A DNA stretch of 15,831 nucleotides from an uncultured Eubacteriales bacterium (lineage in GTDB: Bacteria > Bacillota > Clostridia > Oscillospirales > UBA644): contig CAKSPP010000011.1 in the NCBI GenBank assembly GCA_934481505.1, positions 1 through 15,831 of the forward strand, read 5' to 3'. The position numbers were made by a program, and so were the translations under genes. Positions 1-8,170 of this stretch are shown piece by piece; the stretch's first letter is position 1; every line of letters begins with the position of its first letter. The notes under the pieces are model-generated. The model did not search any database, was not told the origin of the DNA, and saw nothing but the letters and a program-made list of their open reading frames with translations.

Positions 1-721
1 TTACATGATAGTTGCCGTTCATTATATCAGCTTCAATACCTGCTCTTTGATATGAGAGCACTAATAAACTTTCAAGCAATCTTCTCATAATGACAGCGGT
101 ACAATCAAATAGATTTTTCTCGTAACTTGCATTAATCTGCTTGCAGAGAGACTGAACATTCGCGGGCAATGAACTGAATAAAGCATCTGGTAGTACTGTT
201 CCGAGTTGCTCAACCGTCACAGTATCTTCATCACCCCAGTGTTTCACGTCATGAATCCAGCCCTCTAACGTGTGGCTCCATTGTGTCCAGTTTGAAGAAT
301 TATTCATCATCCGAACTGATTCACCACGCAAATCACTCAAAACCATAGATTCACTCCAACCGTACAAATACAATGCTTGTACATACTCGTGTAATAGATC
401 ATCTGCGCGTTGAGAATTCCAATATGCAAATTGACGATTCCCCTTGTTTTTAAGATGATATATTTCTTGATCAATGGGAGATCTTGACTTGTTGAATGCT
501 ATACCACCAAGCTTGTTTAAGAAGTTACTTGCAGAATCTTGGGTTAATTTTCCGTTCTCATCATAACGAAAATATGTAGAAACGCCAATATCAATGCACT
601 CTAACAATAACTCGTAAGAGTATTGACGTACTAATTGAGAGATGTCAGCCATCCCTTTGTCCGTTAGCGCATAGGGGGCGATTTTTTCTTTTATAATAGT
701 TTCGATTTTCTTACGAGCCAT
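1..721 (-). CDS. Partial gene downstream of hsdS; DUF4145/HEPN-like protein (3' end missing)
   Basis: An open frame of 240 codons begins at ATG 719-721 and has no stop before the left edge, so the C-terminus is missing. It starts MARKKIETIIKEKIAPYALT. The start is supported by a GAGGT ribosome site that overlaps the hsdS stop codon; the gap from hsdS is 9 bp, so this is the fourth gene of the hsdRMS operon and is probably translationally coupled. The visible end, with SLPANVQSLCKQINASYEKN and an RRLLESLLVLSYQ helix (roughly residues 185-230), resembles the helical region of DUF4145-type (HEPN-like) proteins, in which a young-cell-style 'aaa-helix RrlLE' pattern recurs. No R-x4-6-H RNase motif is visible in the part present. 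The rest of the N-terminal half is soluble, with many Trp and Tyr residues, and I do not recognise it. Function unknown; the position suggests an R-M accessory or separate defence role. I am confident that it is a gene and unsure of the family. Confidence 0.75.
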   Translation of the reverse strand, partial: MARKKIETIIKEKIAPYALTDKGMADISQLVRQYSYELLLECIDIGVSTYFRYDENGKLTQDSASNFLNKLGGIAFNKSRSPIDQEIYHLKNKGNRQFAYWNSQRADDLLHEYVQALYLYGWSESMVLSDLRGESVRMMNNSSNWTQWSHTLEGWIHDVKHWGDEDTVTVEQLGTVLPDALFSSLPANVQSLCKQINASYEKNLFDCTAVIMRRLLESLLVLSYQRAGIEADIMNGNYHV

Positions 722-730
722 TGTTTTACC

Positions 731-2182
731 TCATTTCAATTCATCGCACAAGGCGAGAAGTTCTTCAACGCGTTTGACAATTCGTTTTTGTTCAGCGAGT
801 GGTGGGATAGGCAATACAAATTCTCTAATAAATATCAAATTCAAATTACCTTGTGATGCACCTTTACCCAATGTCTTCTTTTCTGCAAGTTTCCTACCGA
901 TAGGAGAATTTAACACATGAAGAAGATACATCATATCAAATTCTTTTGAATAGCATTTAATTAATGTCAAACTTACATAGATAGAAAACTCGAAATCCTG
1001 ATCAATTATTGCTGCTTCCCCTATCCCGGCTCCAACACGAGCCATCAGAATATCTCCTTTTTCAGGGGATATGTTTTTGTTGTATTCTAAGTAATCCTCA
1101 TACGATACATCCCTATGATTTTCGGGAAGAAAACGATATGGTTTTACATTTTGTGCCGAAATAAATGGGATACCATGTTCAACATAAGTCGGAGTTTGAT
1201 GTGTGCCGTCTGATATATTGCATATATCAGATAATCTTACCCACTCCCAAGTATCCGGAATATCGAAAGGCTTTTCGCCCTCTGTAATTTCCGGCAGAGG
1301 CTTTTCTTTTTTGATTTTGCCGGATTTAATGAGAGCTTCTTTTTCCGTCTTAATGCGTTTGATCAGTTCAGAAGCGGGTTCATCGGCAGGATCACGTTCG
1401 GTAAGCTTACCTTGAACTGCTTGCTGCAAAATGGATTTACGGAGCTTGTCCGGAAATTCGGCATTCAATTTGGTTAACTGTTCTTCTGCCTTGCCGTATT
1501 CCTCAACCAAAGGCATCAATTCTTCGATTTTTGCCACTATTCGTTCTTGTTCTGCGAGAGGGGGCAAAGGGATTGGTGTGTTTTTCAAAATGGTTTGATT
1601 GATATTCATTTGTGCCATTCCTTTCCCTTTTGACACAAGGATATCTTTTAGCCCCACTAAAACATAGTACATATAATCGAGGCAATATTCACCATAAAAA
1701 GTTATACCTGCAACCGCTTGGTTCGTTGCCGCTTCAATTCCTAATATGCCTACGGTTCCAATTGTTGCAAAGATAGTATAGAGGATAGTATTTTTCGGAA
1801 ACACCTTTGCTGAAGACGAATTCAAGCCTTTAACAGTAATTTTTTCTTCGGAAGAAAAAACATATTTCTCTTTAATGTCTCCAATCTTTACCCACGGAAT
1901 ATTTCCACCCCAAAAAGATGGATTGGTACGTGCAGGCGTTCCACCTGAAGTAATTGATGAAATGGTATCTAAACGTGTCCATACCCAGTTCTCAGGAATG
2001 TCAAACGGAATTTCTTCATCTGTAATTGGTGGTAATTTCTTTCCTTTTATGCCGTTTTGATCTTTTTCGGCACAAATCCTTTTCAGTAATTCCGATGCCG
2101 GTTCGTCCTCTTTACATTGTGGTACAAGTTTCCCTTGAACCGCCAACTGCAAAATGGAGTTTTTTAATTCTTGTGCCGTCAT
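731..2182 (-). CDS. hsdS: Type I restriction-modification specificity subunit HsdS
   Basis: HsdS is the DNA-recognition subunit of type I R-M; it binds a bipartite target through two target-recognition domains and scaffolds HsdM and HsdR. The 483-residue protein is two homologous halves. Conserved repeats lie at residues 6-20 (LKNSILQLAVQGKL) and 247-260 (LRKSILQQAVQGKL), TRD-opening motifs at 60-71 (FDIPENWVWTRL) and 306-317 (FDIPDTWEWVRL), and TRD-closing motifs at 204-230 (IPLPPLAEQERIV) and 457-483 (LPIPPLAEQKRIV). TRD1 spans about 62-205 and TRD2 about 308-458; they are dissimilar, so the target should be asymmetric, but its sequence cannot be read from this. The start overlaps the hsdM stop (ATGA), with GGAGG just upstream. 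No second hsdS half, inverted repeat or recombinase is visible that would suggest phase variation here. Confidence 0.96.
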   Translation of the reverse strand: MTAQELKNSILQLAVQGKLVPQCKEDEPASELLKRICAEKDQNGIKGKKLPPITDEEIPFDIPENWVWTRLDTISSITSGGTPARTNPSFWGGNIPWVKIGDIKEKYVFSSEEKITVKGLNSSSAKVFPKNTILYTIFATIGTVGILGIEAATNQAVAGITFYGEYCLDYMYYVLVGLKDILVSKGKGMAQMNINQTILKNTPIPLPPLAEQERIVAKIEELMPLVEEYGKAEEQLTKLNAEFPDKLRKSILQQAVQGKLTERDPADEPASELIKRIKTEKEALIKSGKIKKEKPLPEITEGEKPFDIPDTWEWVRLSDICNISDGTHQTPTYVEHGIPFISAQNVKPYRFLPENHRDVSYEDYLEYNKNISPEKGDILMARVGAGIGEAAIIDQDFEFSIYVSLTLIKCYSKEFDMMYLLHVLNSPIGRKLAEKKTLGKGASQGNLNLIFIREFVLPIPPLAEQKRIVKRVEELLALCDELK

Positions 2183-3627
2183 TTATTTTCCTCCAATTTT
2201 GCGGTGATGCTTGCCAAGATACGATCAATAGAGGCATTCAGTTCGGTGCGTTCCGCTTCATATCGGGCAATCAAGTCCTTCGGTTCAAGAATTTCTTCTT
2301 CCACATGAGGAAACGGACAGCATTTATCAAAATCGTAGTTCAACGCTTCCAATTCTTCGGGTGTATAGAAGCGTGCCTTGTCAAAGCCATCGACTACAAT
2401 GGCTTCTTTGTTCTCCCACCATTCACGAACGGGATCAAAATGCTTGTCCTGCATCGGCTTAGTCTTGGAGAAGCTCTTAACGCCTTCCGGATAGTCAAGA
2501 CGATAGAACCATACGCCGCGACTGACAACACCTTTTTTGAAGAACAAAAGATTGGTATTGACGCTCGCATACGGTTTGAACACCTGCGGCAAACGGATAA
2601 TCGTATGTAATCCGTATTCTTTCAAAAGCTTCTCTTTGATCGTATTTTTCACACCATCTCCGAACATAAATCCGTCGGGCAGAACAACACCGGCTTTGCC
2701 TCCGTCTTTCAGCAGATTCATGATCAGTGCCATAAAGAGGTCAGCAGTTTCGCTTGTCTGAAATTCGCTTGGGAAATTCTGCTTTACAGCTGCATCTTCC
2801 GCTCCGCCGAAAGGAGGATTGGCCACGATTACATCTACGCGATCTTTTGCGGAATAGTCGGAAAGAGGACGGTTGAGCGAATTGATATGCTTTATCTTCG
2901 GGATTTCAATATCATGCAGAATCAAATTGGTCATAGCAAGCAGATACGGAAGCGGTTTTTTCTCCCAACCGTTGATAGAGGTTTGCAGAGTTTCAAATTC
3001 TTCAACTGTTTTTGCGCTGCCGATATGTGCAATGGTACTTGTAAGGAATCCGCCGGTACCGCAAGCAGGGTCAAGAACAATTTCACCGAGTTTCGGATCA
3101 ACTTTTTCCACAATAAAGTTGGTTACAGGGCGGGGTGTATAGAATTCTCCGGCACGACCTGCGCTCTGCAAATCCTTGAGCATGCCTTCGTAAAGCTCGT
3201 TAAAAGTATGCTTTTGCGTTGCATCAATAAAATCAACTTTCTCATTGATACGGTTAACAAGCTGACGGAGATAGACACCGGACTTCATGTAGTTGTTGAT
3301 ATCCTCAAACACATTACGAACGACAAATTTGCGCATATCGCCGTCGGACGTATCCAATTTTTTGAGCTTGTCAAAAAGTTCATCGATAAACTTGATTAAA
3401 GCGTCACCGGTGACACCTTCTTTGTCCGCCGCCCAATCTCTCCAACGGTAGCCATGCGGAATTACACCCTTATAGTCGGGACGAAACTCCCATTCCATTT
3501 CTTTGGCGTCAAATGCCTTTAAGAACAGCAGCCAGGTAATTTGTTCAATATACTGCGCATCACCGTTCAAACCTGCGTCCTTGCGCATAATGTCTTCCAG
3601 TGATTTTATCATAGTGGACATTGCCAT
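2179..3627 (-). CDS. hsdM: Type I restriction-modification DNA methyltransferase subunit HsdM (N6-adenine)
   Basis: HsdM transfers a methyl group from S-adenosylmethionine to adenine N6 at the site chosen by HsdS, protecting host DNA; it also belongs to the restriction complex. The 482-residue protein has the helical HsdM N-terminal domain (about 5-145), the SAM-binding motif I DPACGTGGF at 186-194, preceded by the GEFYTPRPV segment at 160-168, and the catalytic motif IV NPPFGG at 270-275. All key residues are present and the length is normal for the short HsdM class. Start chosen at 3625-3627 with AAGGAG 8 nt upstream; an in-frame ATG two codons further in (3619-3621) is the alternative. The gap from the hsdR stop is 12 bp, and the 3' end overlaps hsdS by 4 bp. 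Confidence 0.97.
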   Translation of the reverse strand: MAMSTMIKSLEDIMRKDAGLNGDAQYIEQITWLLFLKAFDAKEMEWEFRPDYKGVIPHGYRWRDWAADKEGVTGDALIKFIDELFDKLKKLDTSDGDMRKFVVRNVFEDINNYMKSGVYLRQLVNRINEKVDFIDATQKHTFNELYEGMLKDLQSAGRAGEFYTPRPVTNFIVEKVDPKLGEIVLDPACGTGGFLTSTIAHIGSAKTVEEFETLQTSINGWEKKPLPYLLAMTNLILHDIEIPKIKHINSLNRPLSDYSAKDRVDVIVANPPFGGAEDAAVKQNFPSEFQTSETADLFMALIMNLLKDGGKAGVVLPDGFMFGDGVKNTIKEKLLKEYGLHTIIRLPQVFKPYASVNTNLLFFKKGVVSRGVWFYRLDYPEGVKSFSKTKPMQDKHFDPVREWWENKEAIVVDGFDKARFYTPEELEALNYDFDKCCPFPHVEEEILEPKDLIARYEAERTELNASIDRILASITAKLEENK

Positions 3628-3639
3628 AGTGTTTACTCC

Positions 3640-5958
3640 TTACGCAGCATAAATTGCCGCTTCCAATTCTTTTATTGCTTCGCGGAATTTTGCAATACCG
3701 CCGAAAATCGTATTAACGATATATACCTGTGTTCCATATTGTTTGATAGGATCGACTTTGAGCACGTCAACATTCTCAAGATCGGTAAGGCCGCTATCCG
3801 CATATTTCGTCAAAAGAGCATCCAAAATTTCTGCGGCTTGTTTGCCATATTTTGTGAAGTAATTGCGCTTACGAACGTTCTCTGCGCGTTCTTTCCTTGT
3901 CAGCGGCGGCTGGTCAAATACGATATGAAGAATCATATCAAATGGATCAAGGTCTTTGCCCACCTCGTCACAAAGATCGTCAAAGAATACACCGCGCTTT
4001 TCAAGTTCTTCAACAATGGTCTGCTTACGCTCGGCATCGCTCCATGCATTAAGGAACTCCTCCATAGATGCATATTGATTGCGAACATTACGCTTGGTAT
4101 AGTCAATAAGACTTTCGGTAATCAAATTACCATCTTTGTCAAGATACTGAATATGTTTTTGTGCAACAGAAACTTTAGTGCCTCCGAGCAAATATTTAGT
4201 TTTTTTATCGGTTGGCTGCGGTGGAACCTTGGGCGGCCCGTCAGGACCGGGGCCGGACTTGTTCGGTTGAAAATCATCTTGCTGTTCGATTGGTCCATCA
4301 AAGTCAGGGTCGTGGAACAAGCGGGTAACATCGCGGAAGTCAAATATCGTGAAATACAGTTTACCCAAATCCTCACGAACTCGTGTACCTCTACCAATAA
4401 TCTGCTTAAACTCTGTCATTGAGCGAATATTGGAATCCAAAACGATATATTTAACAGTTTGGACATCAACACCGGTAGAAAGAAGTTTTGAGGTCGTTAC
4501 AAGCACCGGGTAATCTTTTTCAACGTTACGAAAGTTATCAAGTTGTTTAACGCCCGCTTCGTCATTTGCGGTAATGCGCATTACATATTTATCGTCAATA
4601 GCGCACATATCGGCATTTTCATTCACAAGTGCTTGTCGCATACGGTCTGCATGTTCTTGGTCAACGCAGAAGAATATTGTCTTATCCATACGGCAGTTAT
4701 GCTTTTTTAGATAGTCAGATACTGTTTTTGCAACGAGTTTTGTGCGCTTAGCAAGAACGATGTTTTTATCAAAATCCGTTGTATTATAAACTCGGTTATC
4801 AATAACCTCACCATTATCGTCAAGTTGACCGTCGTAAGGAACGAAGCCTTCAATGTCTTTATCAAAGAACACACGAATAACGCGATAAGGTGCAAGAAAG
4901 CCATCGTCTATACCTTGCTTCAACGAATATGTATATATGGGATCGCCAAAGTAATCAATATTAGATACAGAGTTGGTTTCTTTGGGAGTTGCCGTAAGGC
5001 CGATTTGAGTTGCAGAACTGAAATACTCCAACACCTCTCTCCATTGACTGTCTGCTTTCGCGCTGCCTCTATGGCATTCGTCAACTACAATTAGGTCAAA
5101 GAATCCGGGGCTGAACTGTTGAAACAAACTATTTGCATCTTCATCTTCTCCTGTCAAGCCCTGATAAAGTGCAAGATATATTTCATGTGCCGTGTCAAAA
5201 TTCTGCTTTGTTACCCATGTCATCTTATCTTTGAACGGAGCAAAATCATTGGTGAAAGTCTGTGAAATTAGAGCAGTTCTATCCGCAAGAAACAGAATGC
5301 GTTTTTTGATACCCGCTTTCCATAGTCTCCAAATAATTTGAAACGCCGTGTAGGTTTTTCCCGTACCAGTTGCCATAACAAGTAAGACTCTATTCTGACC
5401 GTTTGCAATAGCTTCGACGGTTTTGTTGATTGCGTTCATCTGGTAATAACGCGGTTGTTTATCGGGATTGTCCGAGTAATACGGCTCGTCTATAACTGTG
5501 TCTTGTGCCAAACTGACATGGCTTTGCTCGTGATACATATTCCATAGAGTCTCCGGTGAAGGAAATTCATCCAAAGAAAGATTTATCTCGGGATGTCCTT
5601 CGGTGATGAATTTGTTATGGAAAACAAAGCCGTCACCGTTTGAAGAAAATACAAAAGGTACATCCATCATATCTGCGTATTGCAATGCTTGTTGCATACC
5701 GTCAGCCATTGTATGATTATTATCTTTTGCTTCTACAATTGCAATCGGCTTATTCGGTTTGTAGAAAAGCACATAATCTGCTTTTAGCGGAGCCTCACGT
5801 TTGCACGTCTTCCCACGAGCGATAATTCTACCGTTTGTGACTTTATATTCTTCACGCATCTGAGAAAAGGAACTCCAGCCGGCTGAAACAATAGCGGGTG
5901 TAATATATTTAGTCCGAATGTCCATTTCGGATAATTCTTTTTTATTTATCTCATTCAT
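3640..5958 (-). CDS. hsdR: Type I restriction endonuclease / DNA translocase subunit HsdR
   Basis: HsdR is the motor and nuclease of the type I complex: it translocates DNA using ATP and cuts at a distance from unmethylated sites. The 772-residue protein has an N-terminal PD-(D/E)xK-type nuclease region (D61, then E76-A-K78 in the IVEAK strand). A superfamily 2 helicase core follows: Walker A ATGTGKT 196-202, DECH box 293-296, TATP motif 322-325, and motif VI QIIGRGTRVRE 519-529. A Pro/Gly-rich linker (about 565-583) leads to a C-terminal domain like that of EcoEI HsdR. It is the first gene of the hsdRMS operon. The start is supported by GAGGTG upstream. No frameshift or missing motif is seen, so the system should be complete. 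The family is certain; the EcoEI-like (type IB-like) subclass is inference. Confidence 0.97.
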   Translation of the reverse strand: MNEINKKELSEMDIRTKYITPAIVSAGWSSFSQMREEYKVTNGRIIARGKTCKREAPLKADYVLFYKPNKPIAIVEAKDNNHTMADGMQQALQYADMMDVPFVFSSNGDGFVFHNKFITEGHPEINLSLDEFPSPETLWNMYHEQSHVSLAQDTVIDEPYYSDNPDKQPRYYQMNAINKTVEAIANGQNRVLLVMATGTGKTYTAFQIIWRLWKAGIKKRILFLADRTALISQTFTNDFAPFKDKMTWVTKQNFDTAHEIYLALYQGLTGEDEDANSLFQQFSPGFFDLIVVDECHRGSAKADSQWREVLEYFSSATQIGLTATPKETNSVSNIDYFGDPIYTYSLKQGIDDGFLAPYRVIRVFFDKDIEGFVPYDGQLDDNGEVIDNRVYNTTDFDKNIVLAKRTKLVAKTVSDYLKKHNCRMDKTIFFCVDQEHADRMRQALVNENADMCAIDDKYVMRITANDEAGVKQLDNFRNVEKDYPVLVTTSKLLSTGVDVQTVKYIVLDSNIRSMTEFKQIIGRGTRVREDLGKLYFTIFDFRDVTRLFHDPDFDGPIEQQDDFQPNKSGPGPDGPPKVPPQPTDKKTKYLLGGTKVSVAQKHIQYLDKDGNLITESLIDYTKRNVRNQYASMEEFLNAWSDAERKQTIVEELEKRGVFFDDLCDEVGKDLDPFDMILHIVFDQPPLTRKERAENVRKRNYFTKYGKQAAEILDALLTKYADSGLTDLENVDVLKVDPIKQYGTQVYIVNTIFGGIAKFREAIKELEAAIYAA

Positions 5959-5979
5959 AATTTTTCACCTCAGCAATAG

Positions 5980-5995
5980 ATCACTTTGAAGTGAT
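5980..5995. repeat. Perfect 7-2-7 palindrome in the hsdR leader
   Basis: ATCACTT-TG-AAGTGAT lies between the putative -10 of the hsdR promoter (6004-6009) and the hsdR start. It could be a regulator operator at the transcription start or a small 5' hairpin. The stem is seen directly; the role is inference. Confidence 0.5.
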
Positions 5996-6003
5996 TTTTG
6001 CAC

Positions 6004-6009
6004 ATTATA
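6004..6009 (-). promoter_or_regulatory. Putative -10 box for the hsdRMS operon
   Basis: TATAAT on the minus strand, about 46 nt upstream of the hsdR ATG, in the 83-bp gap after abiEii. No convincing -35 is present at 16-18 bp. The promoter may therefore be weak or activator-dependent, or the operon may also be read from the abiE promoter, since no terminator separates them. Confidence 0.4.
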
Positions 6010-6041
6010 TTTTCTTATAATCACTGCCTCATAAGTTGTGC

Positions 6042-7040
6042 TTATAATACATTTATTTCATCTTCGAGATGCTTTACCGCTTCCAAGATTATATCAAAAT
6101 CCGGTTTTTCGCCGTAAATCATATTTTTCATATGCTCATAGTCGTCTTTGAGGACTTTGATATTTTTCTCGCTCGGTATCAATTTCATAGTGCCGGGCTT
6201 TGCTTCGTCGTATCTTGCCCACGAACAACGGTAGAATTTATCCTTAAAACGTACAACTTTATCGAGCAGGTCTAAGTCGGCGAAAGCCTCAGCCTTTACA
6301 GGCGAATTTGCCATACAATAAAGATCATAATAATGGCGGGAATATCTTGTTGGCAAGGCGCTGTTTTCGGGGCGGTATGCCTCTCTATGTAAAATCGTAA
6401 CCTTTTCCCAAAATGTGCGTTTCGGCAATACGGTCAATATCTCGGTGCTCGGTTGCTTGAAAAGTCTGCCGTACTGCTCGGCGGCATAAGGGGTAATTGG
6501 CTTTTCTTCCGCCGGGGTCCACGCCGCAAGCGCTCCGATTTCAAGACGAATCACAGGCAGAATCGCCGAATCGTCAAAGCTGCGGTTGTAGGCGAAAACC
6601 ACCGTTTGCGGATCGTCGTCCTCTATATAGCAATTTACATCATAGGAGAGTTCATTTTGCAAGTCCGCAATAACGGCAGGCATAAATTCGTTTCTTAAAA
6701 ACGCTTCTGTTTTTGTGCCTGCCTCTTTATTAAAGGCGTCCTGCTTGGTGTTACTTCTGTCAGCCCACGGCTCGTTCTTTTCGTAGCCGAGAACACGCCA
6801 GTCAAGAATTAAGTCAATATCCTCGGAAAAGCGTTCAATCAAGCCATATGACTTTGAAAGGCTTGTGCCTCCCTTGAAAGCAATATTATTTTTCCATGCG
6901 CAGCGATGAAAAAGATAATCAAGCATATAGCACACCCAAAAATCTTTTTCAATAATGGCGTCGGTCATACCCATTTTAGCGGCTGTGTTGTGAAACAGAG
7001 CCTTTTTATCGTTTTCGTTCAGTTTCGCAATATCTCTCAT
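6042..7040 (-). CDS. abiEii: AbiEii-type nucleotidyltransferase toxin
   Basis: The 332-residue protein belongs to the AbiEii toxin family (PF08843-type), DNA polymerase beta-like nucleotidyltransferases. Family members are the toxin of AbiE systems, which block phage by bacteriostasis. Seen here: EKDFW at 31-35, the nucleotide-binding KGGTSLSK at 56-63, and the metal-binding acidic motif SEDIDL at 72-77; further conserved-looking segments are VIRLEIGALAAW and PKRTFWEKVTILHREAYRP in the second half. All core catalytic residues appear intact, so it is probably active. The start codon overlaps the last base of the abiEi stop (TAATG), and AAAGGTG lies upstream, so the toxin is made coupled to its antitoxin. 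The stop is 83 bp before the hsdR start. Confidence 0.92.
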   Translation of the reverse strand: MRDIAKLNENDKKALFHNTAAKMGMTDAIIEKDFWVCYMLDYLFHRCAWKNNIAFKGGTSLSKSYGLIERFSEDIDLILDWRVLGYEKNEPWADRSNTKQDAFNKEAGTKTEAFLRNEFMPAVIADLQNELSYDVNCYIEDDDPQTVVFAYNRSFDDSAILPVIRLEIGALAAWTPAEEKPITPYAAEQYGRLFKQPSTEILTVLPKRTFWEKVTILHREAYRPENSALPTRYSRHYYDLYCMANSPVKAEAFADLDLLDKVVRFKDKFYRCSWARYDEAKPGTMKLIPSEKNIKVLKDDYEHMKNMIYGEKPDFDIILEAVKHLEDEINVL

Positions 7041-7654
7041 TACTTGTCACCTTTGCAAATTACTTTAATGTATTCATAAACCCATGAAGTGGCGGATTTT
7101 GCTTCCGTCAGCATCTTTTCTTTCTCTTCTTCGCTGAGCGCTTTTTTTAAGCGGCAAATGATTTGCTCGGATACATTGTCCTTGCCGAGTGCTTTCAACG
7201 CTTGAATAGTCAGTGCTGTTTTATAGGAAAGCTTAGATATTTCCTTGTTCGTTGTTCGCTTGAATTTTATCGCAGTGTTGTCAAAAGAATATTCTTTATA
7301 CGCACCGTCCGACACATATACCCACTGAGAAGGAACTTGAGTTGAGAGTCCCAAAAGATTCAGCGCCGTATCACCGCAGGGGACAATCGTCCAGCCGAAA
7401 TTGCGGGCAAGTGCATGAGCAACCTTGTTCGGTGACGGTGCAACGGTTTCGCCGAGCAGTTCGTTATATTCGGGCTTATAATAAACGCCGAACAGTATTT
7501 TTTTGACAAGCCCTTCGTCGGCAAGGCGAAGCAATGCCATATTAACGGTCTTTTTATCGGTAATATCGGTGAAATCCGTTGACACAAAAACAGAGCCGTT
7601 TTCAGACTTTGCTATTATATTTCGTATTTGATTTAGATAATTCGGTCGCTTCAT
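7040..7654 (-). CDS. abiEi: AbiEi-type antitoxin / autorepressor (DUF6088-like)
   Basis: The 204-residue partner of AbiEii. Residues about 1-62 form a winged-helix-like unit (MKRPNYLNQI..., with VNMALLRLADEGLVKKI and FGVYYKP as the wing). The C-terminal part, with PCGDTALNLLGLSTQVPS at about 92-109 and YVSDG, matches the DUF6088/AbiEi antitoxin pattern. AbiEi proteins are known to neutralise the toxin without stable binding (type IV) and to repress their own operon by binding inverted repeats at the promoter; the repeats at 7701-7766 are the likely target. Start at 7652-7654, with GGAAGG upstream. It overlaps abiEii by 1 bp. The pair is complete and in the usual order. Confidence 0.88.
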   Translation of the reverse strand: MKRPNYLNQIRNIIAKSENGSVFVSTDFTDITDKKTVNMALLRLADEGLVKKILFGVYYKPEYNELLGETVAPSPNKVAHALARNFGWTIVPCGDTALNLLGLSTQVPSQWVYVSDGAYKEYSFDNTAIKFKRTTNKEISKLSYKTALTIQALKALGKDNVSEQIICRLKKALSEEEKEKMLTEAKSATSWVYEYIKVICKGDK

Positions 7655-7694
7655 TCCAATGCACCTTCCGTAAGCAGTGGTGTTATACGAATTT

Positions 7695-7723
7695 ATTATA
7701 CACTATTTTCTACGAAAAATCAA
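7695..7723 (-). promoter_or_regulatory. abiE promoter (sigma-A type)
   Basis: On the minus strand TTGATT (7718-7723) is separated by 17 bp from a perfect TATAAT (7695-7700). Transcription would start near 7688, giving a leader of about 35 nt before abiEi. One repeat copy (7703-7713) fills the spacer, and the dyad at 7722-7766 touches the -35, so repressor binding would block polymerase. Confidence 0.75.
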
Positions 7724-7766
7724 GCGTTTACAGAAAATAGTGAGCGCTATTTTCTACCAAACGCTT
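7701..7766. promoter_or_regulatory. Probable AbiEi operator: three copies of CTATTTTCT in and above the abiE promoter
   Basis: CTATTTTCTAC occurs exactly at 7703-7713 and 7747-7757 (direct repeats, 44 bp apart), and its complement AGAAAATAG at 7732-7740. The first and inverted copies make an exact 11-bp inverted repeat (CACTATTTTCT 7701-7711, AGAAAATAGTG 7732-7742). The last two copies make a 9-bp hairpin with a 6-base loop, flanked by a further arm pair, AAGCGTTT (7722-7729) and AAACGCTT (7759-7766). Repeats seen directly; AbiEi binding inferred from the known autoregulation of the family. Confidence 0.65.
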
Positions 7767-7775
7767 TGAATATGC

Positions 7776-7803
7776 AAAAAGCGGAGCCGAGGCCCCGCTT
7801 TTT
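7776..7803. terminator. Bidirectional hairpin terminator between tnpV and abiE
   Basis: AAAAAGCGG (7776-7784) pairs with CCGCTTTTT (7795-7803), with an inner GCC/GGC pairing after one mismatch. The A5/T5 flanks give a T tract in both directions. On the minus strand it directly follows the tnpV stop and isolates the abiE promoter from read-through. Confidence 0.75.
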
Positions 7804-8102
7804 CAGATATAAATCAGTTCAGCATTTACTACATCGATTGCCCTTGCTTTAATGCTGTTAATCTGACTAACCCATTTCATTTGATTTTTTGCTTTCATTT
7901 CTTCGGTAATGCCTTCAAGTTCGGCATACTGTTTTGTCAACAACTCAAACATTTCCTGCGCGTTTCGGTCGAGATCGGTCAGATACTGCTCAAGCGTACC
8001 GTTTAACCGCATTACATTGATAACCGTCGGATTGTTCTTTTTCAGAAAGTTATAATGTCTTTGTCCCCACAAACCTACTCTTAATATAAATTCATCTTTC
8101 AT
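7803..8102 (-). CDS. tnpV: TnpV-type transposon-encoded protein
   Basis: A 99-residue protein resembling TnpV (PF14198-type), a small protein of unknown function carried by Tn4451-like and other Clostridia mobile elements. Recognisable features are the central INVMRLNGTLEQYLTDLD segment, the helix FELLTKQYAELEGITEEMKA, and the closing MKWVSQINSIKARAIDVVNA followed by ELIYI, matching the family's conserved 'QMxWVxxMNxIrnrAeEivl.ELIY' end. Length is in the family range. A strong AAAGGAGGT precedes the ATG at 8100-8102. No transposase or integrase is adjacent in the window, so it is either a passenger near the element's end or a remnant. It sits about 200 bp from the putative guaA attachment site, consistent with a mobile-element boundary. 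Confidence 0.8.
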   Translation of the reverse strand: MKDEFILRVGLWGQRHYNFLKKNNPTVINVMRLNGTLEQYLTDLDRNAQEMFELLTKQYAELEGITEEMKAKNQMKWVSQINSIKARAIDVVNAELIYI

Positions 8103-8170
8103 ATAGCAAACCTCCTTTGCTGCTTTGATTTTACATCAAAACAAAGAAAAACGAAAATGTGCGTTTTGCT

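Noticed and set aside
731..2182. Repeats within hsdS as a sign of phase-variable shuffling
   Set aside because: They are the normal conserved repeats shared by the two halves of HsdS; there is no inverted partial hsdS or recombinase in the window.
2026..2610. 194-codon plus-strand frame across the hsdS/hsdM junction
   Set aside because: It is antisense to two well-supported genes, has no family resemblance, and has unnatural composition.
3739..4422. 227-codon plus-strand frame opposite hsdR
   Set aside because: Shadow of the helicase C-terminal region; no ribosome site and no recognisable domain.
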